Source: Actinomycetota bacterium (GTDB lineage: Bacteria; Actinomycetota; Actinomycetes; Mycobacteriales; Micromonosporaceae). From it: a stretch of DNA of 14,096 nucleotides. The position numbers and the translations under genes were made by a program. Shown here piece by piece: positions 6,453 through 12,290 of this stretch (within the stretch, counting starts at the first letter, position 1; every line of letters starts with the position of its first letter). The stretch spans positions 1 through 14,096 of the forward strand of contig VAXX01000105.1 of assembly GCA_005885115.1 (NCBI GenBank). The letters run 5' to 3'. The notes beneath the pieces were generated by a model. That model was not told where the DNA came from, ran no database searches, and was given only the letters and a program-made list of their open reading frames with translations.

Positions 6453-6717
6453 GAATTCCCCTTTCGTTTCGGCCGGCTGGGGACGCCGGCCCGACGCGGC
6501 AGAGGCTTCCGGTCGCGAATAACGCATTGATGACCTTCTTGTTCGAGCGATGTAAATGCGTGTACCCAGCGGTACGGAGAGTCACCGTATCCGCAGGCCA
6601 CGGGGGTTTGTTCAATGAGAGCGGCGTGAACGCGGCTTCCACGAGGCGGGAACGGATACGGCCCCCTCATGCCGCCAGGCAGAAGCCACGGCTCCGGCGG
6701 CCGTACGAGAGAGCACT
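6453..6717. other. Intergenic region upstream of the secreted-protein gene and downstream of nucS
   Basis: In this 265-nt spacer I see no convincing gene. It holds a candidate ECF-type promoter for the secreted-protein gene (6521-6544), a 9-bp inverted repeat with arms CCGTATCCG (6585-6593) and CGGATACGG (6653-6661), and a small hairpin, ACGGC at 6688-6692 with GCCGT at 6700-6704, just beyond the nucS stop that may act as its terminator. Confidence 0.5.
6521..6544 (-). promoter_or_regulatory. Candidate ECF-sigma promoter of the secreted-protein gene
   Basis: On the minus strand GAAC (6544-6541) and CGTT (6524-6521) are separated by 16 nt, which resembles the GAAC/CGTT layout of actinobacterial stress-sigma promoters. 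Transcription from here would give a leader of roughly 60 nt ending in the visible ribosome site. The motifs are short, so this is tentative. Confidence 0.3.
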
Positions 6718-7377
6718 TCAGAACAGGGTGAGCTCGTCGCGGACGACTCCACGCAGGGCGTCGTAGTCGACGACCACACACCGGATCCCCCGGTCCTCGG
6801 CCAGTACCCGGGCCTGTGGCTTGATCTCCTGCGCGGCGAACACCCCGGAGACCGGGGCCAGCAACGGATCCCGGCCGAGCAGGTCGAGGTACCGGGTCAA
6901 CTGCTCAACGCCGTCGATCTCCCCGCGCCGCTTCACCTCGACGGCGACCGTCGCGCCCGCGCCGTCGCGGCAGAGCAGGTCGACCGGACCGATCGCGGTC
7001 GGGTACTCCCGGCGTACCAAGGTGAATCCCGCGCCCAGCGCGACCGGTGACGCGGCGAGCAGCTCCTGCAGGTGTGCCTCGACCCCGTCCTTGCGCAGGC
7101 CGGGGTCGGTGCCCAGCTCGTACGAGCTGTCCTGGAAGACCTCCTCCAGAGTGATCCGCAGTTCCTCGCCGGCCTTGTTGACCACCCGCCAGACGCCGGG
7201 CGCCTCCTCGATGCGGCACGGCGGGCTCATCCAGTTGAGCGGCTTGTACGCGCGGTCGTCCGCGTGGATCGAGACCGACCCGTCCGCCTTGACCATGAGC
7301 AGCCGGGTGGCCGGCGGCAGGTGTGCCGTGAGCCGACCGATGTAGTCCACCGAGCACCGCGCAATCACCAACCGCAC
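6718..7377 (-). CDS. nucS: Mismatch-specific endonuclease NucS/EndoMS
   Basis: Cuts both strands at base mismatches and provides mismatch repair in actinobacteria that lack MutS/MutL. The 219-residue protein is close to the mycobacterial enzyme throughout. The N-terminal DNA-binding domain has [16 protein letters not shown] (38-53), and the linker has [13 protein letters not shown] (91-103). The nuclease domain has Asp133 in GPVDLLCRD and the Glu147/Lys149 pair in VEVKRR, then [13 protein letters not shown]. The end, DELTLF, resembles the beta-clamp-binding tail of the family. The GTG at 7377 is chosen over an ATG 24 nt upstream because the family begins at RLVIA and because a TACCCT box lies 6 nt before this GTG. 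It is divergent from the DUF4126 gene with 53 nt between the start codons. Confidence 0.95.
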   Translation of the reverse strand: MRLVIARCSVDYIGRLTAHLPPATRLLMVKADGSVSIHADDRAYKPLNWMSPPCRIEEAPGVWRVVNKAGEELRITLEEVFQDSSYELGTDPGLRKDGVEAHLQELLAASPVALGAGFTLVRREYPTAIGPVDLLCRDGAGATVAVEVKRRGEIDGVEQLTRYLDLLGRDPLLAPVSGVFAAQEIKPQARVLAEDRGIRCVVVDYDALRGVVRDELTLF

Positions 7378-7383
7378 CCCGCG

Positions 7384-7389
7384 AGGGTA
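7384..7389 (-). promoter_or_regulatory. -10 box TACCCT of leaderless nucS
   Basis: TACCCT on the minus strand ends 6 nt before the GTG at 7377. It is the same hexamer as in front of the S53 peptidase. No ribosome site is present in front of this GTG. I see no clear -35. The region is shared with the divergent DUF4126 promoter. Confidence 0.5.
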
Positions 7390-7430
7390 CCGCTGTGCCA
7401 CGGTGGCGCGGCGGTGCCATGCTGGTACCC

Positions 7431-8045
7431 GTGTTCGAACTGCTCACCGGCATGGGCCTGTCCGCATCGGCTGGCCTCAATGCCTGGATCCCGCTGCTGT
7501 CCGTCGGGCTGCTGTCCCGGTACACCCATCTGATCACGCTGCCGCCCAGCTGGCACTGGCTGTCCAACGGCTGGACGCTGGCGATCCTCGCGGTGCTGCT
7601 GCTGATCGAGATGGTGGCCGACAAGATCCCGGTGGTCGACCATCTCAACGACGTGGTGCACACGGTGATCCGACCGACGGCGGGCGGGCTGGCGTTCGGC
7701 GCGGCGTCGCAGTCGCAGACGGCCACCGTGTCGGATCCCGGACAGTTCTTCAGTGGGCACCAGTGGATCCCCATCGCGGCGGGCGCGGCCATCGCGCTGT
7801 GCGTGCACGGCGTGAAGGCGACGGCACGGCCGGTCGTCAACGCCACGACCCTGGGCATCGGTACGCCGTTCGTGAGCCTCGCCGAGGACGTGCTGAGCGT
7901 GACGATGTCGCTGGTGGCCATCGTCGTACCCATCCTGATCGTGGTCTTCCTGGCCGGGATCGTACTGTTCTTCGTCTGGGTCCGGCGGCGTCGTCGGCGG
8001 CGCAGGGCGGAGAAGCTGGCGGCGCGGCTGGCCCGCGCCGGCTGA
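7431..8045 (+). CDS. DUF4126 family integral membrane protein
   Basis: Membrane protein of 204 residues with no established biochemical role. The N-terminal signature [19 protein letters not shown] (5-23) is typical of DUF4126. Hydrophobic segments lie near 5-28, 46-64, 110-127 and 147-183, the last long enough for two passes. A conserved-looking acidic/polar stretch ([22 protein letters not shown]) sits between segments, and the protein ends in a run of eight arginines followed by a basic tail, presumably cytoplasmic. The GTG at 7431 matches the usual family start; an ATG at 7419 would add four residues and is an alternative. CATGCT ends 7 nt before the GTG and may be a weak -10 box. It is divergent from nucS. 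Confidence 0.85.
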   Translation: MFELLTGMGLSASAGLNAWIPLLSVGLLSRYTHLITLPPSWHWLSNGWTLAILAVLLLIEMVADKIPVVDHLNDVVHTVIRPTAGGLAFGAASQSQTATVSDPGQFFSGHQWIPIAAGAAIALCVHGVKATARPVVNATTLGIGTPFVSLAEDVLSVTMSLVAIVVPILIVVFLAGIVLFFVWVRRRRRRRRAEKLAARLARAG

Positions 8046-8064
8046 TCCCGCCGGCGTGGCCCGC

Positions 8065-8094
8065 GTGACAGGCCGCTGGGACAATCCGGATAAT
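8065..8094 (+). promoter_or_regulatory. Promoter of the three-gene unknown operon
   Basis: GTGACA (8065-8070) and GATAAT (8089-8094) are separated by 18 nt. This is the best consensus-like housekeeping promoter in the window and the most AT-rich short stretch near it. It would give a leader of about 25 nt containing the GGAGGT ribosome site just before the ATG at 8126. Confidence 0.65.
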
Positions 8095-8125
8095 TAGGGC
8101 GCCAGCTCGTCAGTCCGGAGGTCCG

Positions 8126-8758
8126 ATGTCGTCACCGTCCGCGGTCAACCTGCCGTTATCGGAGGTACGCCGGGCGGCGCACGACGTGCACACCGCGAGC
8201 CGCCGGCTGGCGCGGGTACCGGCGTTGGCGGCCGCGCTCGGGCACCTGGACGCCGCGGCCGGGGCGCTGCTCCTGGCCGAACACGCGTTGCAGGGGTACG
8301 CCGTCTCGACCCGGCCACCGCCTCAATCCTCCACTGTGGACACCGCGGTACCGGTGACCTGGTGGACGGCCCGCATCGCCGTCCTGACCGGGGTCCACCC
8401 GTCCCCGGTACCCGCCCCCGACCTGCTCGACGACGCGCTGGCCCGGGCGCAGGACGGGGACCGGGACGGCCTGGCCGCCGTGCTCGCCGGTGCCGACCCG
8501 ACCGACGGGCTCGGGCTCGCCGCCCGGACCGCCCCGTACGTCCAGCACTACGCCGACCGCGCCGAGCGCCCGTCCGCAGCCCTGGACACCGTCCGGGAGC
8601 TGCTGCCCGGGCTGCCGCCGGGAGTGGCCGAGGCGGTCCTCGCCGGTACGCCGGACGGGCCCTGGGACGGGCACCCCGCAGATCGCGCGGTCGCCGGCAC
8701 CGTACTCCTCGCCGGGCTGCTGAGCCTGTTGGGGCACAAGGGGTTGCCCGGTGACTAG
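8126..8758 (+). CDS. Hypothetical protein, first gene of the FtsK-like/membrane operon
   Basis: I recognise no family. The 210 residues are Ala/Leu-rich and probably mainly helical. Residues about 10-60 form a helical region (LSEVRRAAHDVHTASRRLARV, then LAAALGHLDAAAGALLLAEHALQGY). A Pro/Ser linker (RPPPQSSTVDT) follows, then helical segments around 110-170 and a final Leu-rich segment AVAGTVLLAGLLSLLGHKG that is amphipathic or weakly hydrophobic. There is no signal peptide and no cysteine, so it is probably cytoplasmic. The ATG is supported by GGAGGT upstream. Its stop overlaps the GTG of the next gene by 8 nt, so the products are probably made together. The palindrome TCCACTGTGGA lies at 8330-8340 inside the gene. 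Confidence 0.85.
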   Translation: MSSPSAVNLPLSEVRRAAHDVHTASRRLARVPALAAALGHLDAAAGALLLAEHALQGYAVSTRPPPQSSTVDTAVPVTWWTARIAVLTGVHPSPVPAPDLLDDALARAQDGDRDGLAAVLAGADPTDGLGLAARTAPYVQHYADRAERPSAALDTVRELLPGLPPGVAEAVLAGTPDGPWDGHPADRAVAGTVLLAGLLSLLGHKGLPGD

Positions 8759-9557
8759 CCAACGTGCCGCGGTGATCGCCACGGTACGGGAGCAGCTCGC
8801 CGTAGCGCGCTCGGCTGCCCGTACCACGCTGGCCGGCGCCGAGGCCGCGCACTGGCGGGCGCAGGCCGCCCTCGACGCGGCCCGGCTGCGGCTGGCCGCC
8901 GACGAGCCCCGGCTCGCGGTCGAGCGCGCCAACCGGATCGCGGCCGCGCAGACCCGGTACGCCGGGCGGCGCGCCGAACTGGCCGCGGCGCTGGCCATGG
9001 TCGCGCCCGCCGCCGCACCCGGCGCGGCCGGCGAGCCCTGGGCCGGTTGGGCGCCCACGCCCGGTACGCCGCCCGGCCTCTACCGGATCGGCATGCTGTG
9101 CGGGTACGACGTACCGGCGCTCGTGCCCCTGCTGGGCCGGGCCCACCTGACCGTGCACGGTGGCTCGGCGCGCAGCGTCGACGGGTTGATCGCCGGGCTG
9201 CTGCTACGGGTGCTCGGCAGCACCCCGCCCGGTACCGTCCGGATCGACGTGTACGACCCGGACGGGCTGGCGCCCGCGCTCGCCGGGCTGGTCCGCCACC
9301 TCGACGCCGGCGACGTATCCCGGCCGGAGCCGTGGCGCGTCGCCGTACTCCTGGCTCCTCCGGGCGGGGTGGCGTTGGCCGAGCTCGCGCGTACCCGTGG
9401 GGTACACGTGATCGCGAAGGACCTCAGCGTGCCCGGGGCCATCACCGTCCACTTCGGACAGACGGTCACCACCAGCCTCACCGGTACGCTGCCCGTCGCG
9501 CTCGATCCGGTACCGCCGCCGGAGCTGATCCACCGGGCGATGTCCCATGGCCGTTGA
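8751..9557 (+). CDS. Coiled-coil protein resembling the N-terminal half of FtsK/SpoIIIE-like proteins, without ATPase
   Basis: The 268 residues split into an Ala/Arg/Glu-rich coiled coil (1 to about 85) and a globular domain from about 108. The globular part (YRIGML near 111, VPALVPLLGRAHLTVHG at 121-137, then LLLRVLGSTPPGTVRIDVYDP at 150-170, RPEPWRVAVLL at 191-201, GVHVIAKDL at 217-225) resembles, from memory, the region that precedes the motor in actinobacterial FtsK/SpoIIIE-domain proteins. It looks like a degenerate RecA-type fold. No Walker A (GxxxxGKS/T) or Walker B motif is present and the gene stops before a motor domain could begin, so it is not a DNA pump by itself. It overlaps its neighbours by 8 and 11 nt. 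The homology needs a profile search; a scaffold role is speculation. Confidence 0.82.
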   Translation: MTSQRAAVIATVREQLAVARSAARTTLAGAEAAHWRAQAALDAARLRLAADEPRLAVERANRIAAAQTRYAGRRAELAAALAMVAPAAAPGAAGEPWAGWAPTPGTPPGLYRIGMLCGYDVPALVPLLGRAHLTVHGGSARSVDGLIAGLLLRVLGSTPPGTVRIDVYDPDGLAPALAGLVRHLDAGDVSRPEPWRVAVLLAPPGGVALAELARTRGVHVIAKDLSVPGAITVHFGQTVTTSLTGTLPVALDPVPPPELIHRAMSHGR

Positions 9558-10158
9558 CGAGTACGGGCTGCTCTGCACCGAACTGGCCAGCGCGACCGCA
9601 CAGCGGGACGCCGACGTCAGGGCGGCTGAACAATCCTATGTGGACTGTGTCGCGGCGCTCACCGCCGACATCACCTCGGCCGAGGCGGCGCTGTCCACTG
9701 TGGACATTCAGGTACGGGCGGCCCGGCGCCGCGTCGGCCGGATCGACGCCCACGCCACCACGTTGTGGGGCCGGGCGGCGGACGTACTCGGTCGCCGGGT
9801 CGGTGCCCTGCCCGGTCCCATCCTGTCCACCGTGGACGCCGAGCCGGCGACGGCGTTGCGGCAAGTGGATACCGTGCTGCGTCGGTACCGGCTGGGCCCG
9901 GTACCGGTCCGCCTGCCCAGGCGGTTCGTCGTGGCGCTCCCGCTGCTCGGTGCCGTCGGCGCGGTACCGGTCGTCGGCGCCGGACACGCGCTCGGGATCG
10001 GGCTGCTGAGCCTGGTCCTGGCTCCGTTTCCCGGGCTGCTCGCCGCGCGTACCCTCGCCCACCGCCGGTACGCGGGCTGGCTCGATGTCGGTGCCGTCGC
10101 GCTGACCGTGTTCGGCGCCCTGCTCGGGGCCGGTGCGGCGCTCGTCATGACGAGCTGA
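9547..10158 (+). CDS. Coiled-coil protein with C-terminal membrane segments, unknown function
   Basis: I recognise no family. Of 203 residues, 1-80 are predicted coiled coil (ELASATAQRDADVRAAEQS, TSAEAALSTVDIQVRAARRR). A middle region contains STVDAEPATALRQVDTVLRRY. After a basic stretch, PVRLPRRF, come hydrophobic segments at about 127-145, 148-168 and 179-200, ending two residues from the C-terminus. It is therefore a membrane protein with a long cytoplasmic coiled coil, a shape suited to tethering. The ATG at 9547 overlaps the end of the FtsK-like gene by 11 nt, and the 3' end overlaps ethylmalonyl-CoA mutase by 14 nt tail to tail. The two upstream products, one of them also coiled-coil, are likely partners. 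TCCACNGTGGA palindromes lie at 9694-9704 and 9826-9836. Confidence 0.84.
   Translation: MAVDEYGLLCTELASATAQRDADVRAAEQSYVDCVAALTADITSAEAALSTVDIQVRAARRRVGRIDAHATTLWGRAADVLGRRVGALPGPILSTVDAEPATALRQVDTVLRRYRLGPVPVRLPRRFVVALPLLGAVGAVPVVGAGHALGIGLLSLVLAPFPGLLAARTLAHRRYAGWLDVGAVALTVFGALLGAGAALVMTS
10141..10154. repeat. Perfect 14-bp palindrome at convergent stops
   Basis: CTCGTCATGACGAG is its own reverse complement. It covers the overlapping 3' ends of the coiled-coil membrane protein gene and the mutase gene. It codes in both directions, so it may be partly forced by coding, or it may help end transcription on both strands. Confidence 0.6.
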
Positions 10159-12136
10159 GGCCGGCCGCCTCGCGGACCACCGTCACGAGGTCGTCGATGA
10201 TCCCGGTGAGCCCGAAGTCCTTGGGCGTGAACACCCGCGCGACGCCGGCCGCGCGCAGCTTCGTCTCGTCCCCGGCCGGGATGATCCCGCCGACCACCAC
10301 CGGTACGTCGGCCAGGCCGGCCGCCCGTAGCCCGTCGAGCACCGCCGGTACCGCCGCGAGGTGCGAGCCGGACAGCACCGAGAGCCCGACAATGTTGACG
10401 TCCTCGGCGACCGCTGCGGCGACGATCTGCTCCGGGGTGAGCCGGATCCCCTGGTACACCACCTCGAAACCGGCGTCCCGTGCCCGTACCGCGATCTGCT
10501 CCGCGCCGTTGGAGTGCCCGTCCAGGCCGGGCTTGCCCACGAGTATCCGCAGCCGGCCGAGCCCGAGCTCGGCGGCGGTACGGGCGACCCGGGCGCGGAC
10601 GTCGGCCAAGGAGGCGTCGCCGGAGGCACCCGATGAGGCGGACAGGCCGGTCGGCGCCCGGTACTCCCCGAACACCTCGCGCAGTGCCCCGGACCACTCC
10701 CCCGTCGTCACGCCGGCCCGGACACAGTCGAGCGTCGCCGGCATCAGGTTGGTCGAGGTGGCCGCATCGGACGTCAAGCGTGCCAACGCTTCCACGACCG
10801 CCGACGCCGAACGGGACGCCCGCCAGGACGCGAGTGAAGCGACAGCGGCGGCCTCCACCGCCGGGTCGACCTGTTCGATCGCCTCCGCGCCGGCGGCGGT
10901 CAGCGGGGACGGTTCGGTCTCGGTGAACCGGTTGACCCCGACCACGACGTCCTCGCCGGCCTCCAGGCGCTGCCGTTTGCGGGCCAGCGACGAGACCAGC
11001 GCGCTCTTGAGGTACCCGCTCTCCACGGCCGCCACGATCCCGCCCTGGTCGAGGATCTGGGTCAGCTCGGTACGCGCACCGTCCACAATGGACCCGACAA
11101 GCTGGGCCACCACCGGTGAACCGTCGAACAGGTCCGGGTACTCCAGCAGGTCCGACTCGTACGCGAGCACCTGCTGCAACCGCAGCGACCACTGCTGGTC
11201 CCACGGCCGGGGCAGCCCGAGCGCCTCGTTCCAGGCGGGAAGCTGTACGGCCCGGGCGCGCGCCGAGCGGGACAGCGTGACGCCGAGCATCTCCAGCACG
11301 ATGCGCGCCACGTTGTTCTCCGGCTGCGCCTCGGTCAGGCCGAGCGAGTTGACCTGCACCCCGTACCGGAAACGCCGTTGCTTCTCGGAAGTGACGCCGT
11401 AGCGGGTCAGCGTGATCTCGTCCCACAGCAGCGCGAAGGCCCGCATCTTCGCCATCTCCTCGACGAAGCGCACGCCCGCGTTGACGAAGAAGGAGATCCG
11501 CGCGACCACCTCCCCGATCGGGAGTTCGGGCGAGGCGGCCCGCACGGCGTCGAGAACGGCGACCGCCGTCGCGAGCGCGAACCCGACCTCCTGCACCGGC
11601 GTCGCCCCGGCCTCCTGCAGATGGTACGAGCAGATGTTGACCGGGTTCCACTTCGGCAGGTTCGTTACGGCGTAGGCGATCGTGTCCGCGATCAGCCGCA
11701 GCGAGGGCCCGGGTGGGAAGATGTACGTCCCCCGGGACAGGTACTCCTTGACGATGTCGTTCTGCGTCGTGCCGGCAAGCGTAGCCAGCGACGCCCCTTG
11801 CTCGGATGCGACAACGACATACAGCGCCAGCATCCACATCGCCGGCGCGTTGATCGTCATCGAGGTATTGGCATCCACCAAGGGGATGCTGTCGAACAAC
11901 GCCCGCATGTCGCCCAGGTGCGCCACCGGCACCCCGACCCGGCCGACCTCACCCCGGGCCAGCTCGTGGTCCGGGTCGTACCCGGTCTGGGTGGGCAGGT
12001 CGAACGCGACCGACAGGCCGGTCTGCCCCTTGGCCAGGTTGCGCCGGAACAGCGCGTTGCTGGCCGCCGCCGAGGAGTGCCCCGCGTAGGTACGCATCAC
12101 CCAGGGCCGGTCCGGCGGGTCCAGTCGGTACGCCAT
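10145..12136 (-). CDS. ecm: Ethylmalonyl-CoA mutase (MeaA-type, coenzyme B12-dependent)
   Basis: Converts (2R)-ethylmalonyl-CoA to methylsuccinyl-CoA in the ethylmalonyl-CoA pathway, using adenosylcobalamin. The 663 residues match the MeaA/Ecm type: DRPWVMRTYAGHS at 9-21, AKGQTGLSVAFDLPTQTGYD from 35, TTQNDIVKEYLSRGT in the barrel, NICSYHLQEAGATPVQE, QVNSLGLTEAQPENN, and the strongly conserved LPRPWDQQWSLR. The fused C-terminal cobalamin domain starts near 527 with DGHSNG, in which His541 is the lower axial ligand, followed by LSGSH and GGIIP. Methylmalonyl-CoA mutase subunits are longer and differ in these blocks, and isobutyryl-CoA mutase keeps its B12 domain on a separate chain. ATG 12136 has TACGCT 7 nt upstream, as for the other leaderless genes here. 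Usual pathway partners are not adjacent, but 3-hydroxyacyl-CoA dehydrogenases lie at both window edges. Confidence 0.93.
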   Translation of the reverse strand: MAYRLDPPDRPWVMRTYAGHSSAAASNALFRRNLAKGQTGLSVAFDLPTQTGYDPDHELARGEVGRVGVPVAHLGDMRALFDSIPLVDANTSMTINAPAMWMLALYVVVASEQGASLATLAGTTQNDIVKEYLSRGTYIFPPGPSLRLIADTIAYAVTNLPKWNPVNICSYHLQEAGATPVQEVGFALATAVAVLDAVRAASPELPIGEVVARISFFVNAGVRFVEEMAKMRAFALLWDEITLTRYGVTSEKQRRFRYGVQVNSLGLTEAQPENNVARIVLEMLGVTLSRSARARAVQLPAWNEALGLPRPWDQQWSLRLQQVLAYESDLLEYPDLFDGSPVVAQLVGSIVDGARTELTQILDQGGIVAAVESGYLKSALVSSLARKRQRLEAGEDVVVGVNRFTETEPSPLTAAGAEAIEQVDPAVEAAAVASLASWRASRSASAVVEALARLTSDAATSTNLMPATLDCVRAGVTTGEWSGALREVFGEYRAPTGLSASSGASGDASLADVRARVARTAAELGLGRLRILVGKPGLDGHSNGAEQIAVRARDAGFEVVYQGIRLTPEQIVAAAVAEDVNIVGLSVLSGSHLAAVPAVLDGLRAAGLADVPVVVGGIIPAGDETKLRAAGVARVFTPKDFGLTGIIDDLVTVVREAAGLSSS

Positions 12137-12143
12137 GCCTCGC

Positions 12144-12173
12144 AGCGTACTGAACGGTAGCTTAGGGTGTCCG
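12144..12173 (-). promoter_or_regulatory. Promoter of ethylmalonyl-CoA mutase, leaderless
   Basis: On the minus strand CGGACA (12173-12168) and TACGCT (12149-12144) are 18 nt apart, and 7 nt separate TACGCT from the ATG at 12136. The purine stretch GCGAGG ends only 1 nt before the ATG, too close to work as a ribosome site, so a leaderless mRNA is the better reading. Confidence 0.52.
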
Positions 12174-12206
12174 GTGAGTTCGGTCACCGCCCAGAAATCC
12201 ACCCGG

Positions 12207-12241
12207 GGGTGCATGCGGGTCCACCTACGCGTGGTGCACCC
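12207..12241. promoter_or_regulatory. Nested inverted repeat upstream of the ABC transporter
   Basis: GGGTGCA (12207-12213) pairs with TGCACCC (12235-12241). Inside it CCAC (12221-12224) pairs with GTGG (12231-12234), so the right arm is continuous and the left arm has a 7-nt bulge. It overlaps a possible -10 box, CACCCT (12237-12242). It could be an operator for a regulator of the exporter or an RNA hairpin. Confidence 0.4.
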
Positions 12242-12248
12242 TGACGGC

Positions 12249-12290
12249 ATGAGCGACGACGCGTTCTCCTCAGCGGAGGAGCCAACATGA
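12249..12290 (+). CDS. Possible 13-residue leader peptide of the ABC transporter operon
   Basis: A short frame, MSDDAFSSAEEPT, starts at ATG 12249 and ends in a TGA that overlaps the ABC ATPase start as ATGA. CACCCT lies 6 nt before its ATG, the spacing seen for other leaderless genes in this window, so an mRNA from that box would start on this frame. The ribosome site of the ATPase gene lies inside it. If translated it would couple initiation of the transporter. Its length gives no statistical support. Confidence 0.25.
   Translation: MSDDAFSSAEEPT

Noticed and set aside
8751..9557. A functional FtsK/SpoIIIE DNA translocase
   Set aside because: No Walker A or B motif and no motor domain; only resemblance to the region that precedes the motor.
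3700..9836. TCCACNGTGGA as a simple protein repeat (Ser-Thr-Val-Asp)
   Set aside because: The copy at 2945-2955 is read in a different frame, so a purely protein-level cause does not explain all copies.
9708..11837. Long minus-strand open frames across the third unknown gene and ecm (up to 709 codons)
   Set aside because: They are out of frame with the well-conserved mutase, and their translations are Arg/Gly-rich with no domain.
10145..12136. Methylmalonyl-CoA mutase large subunit or isobutyryl-CoA mutase
   Set aside because: The length, the fused cobalamin domain and blocks such as LPRPWDQQWSLR match the MeaA/ethylmalonyl-CoA mutase type better.
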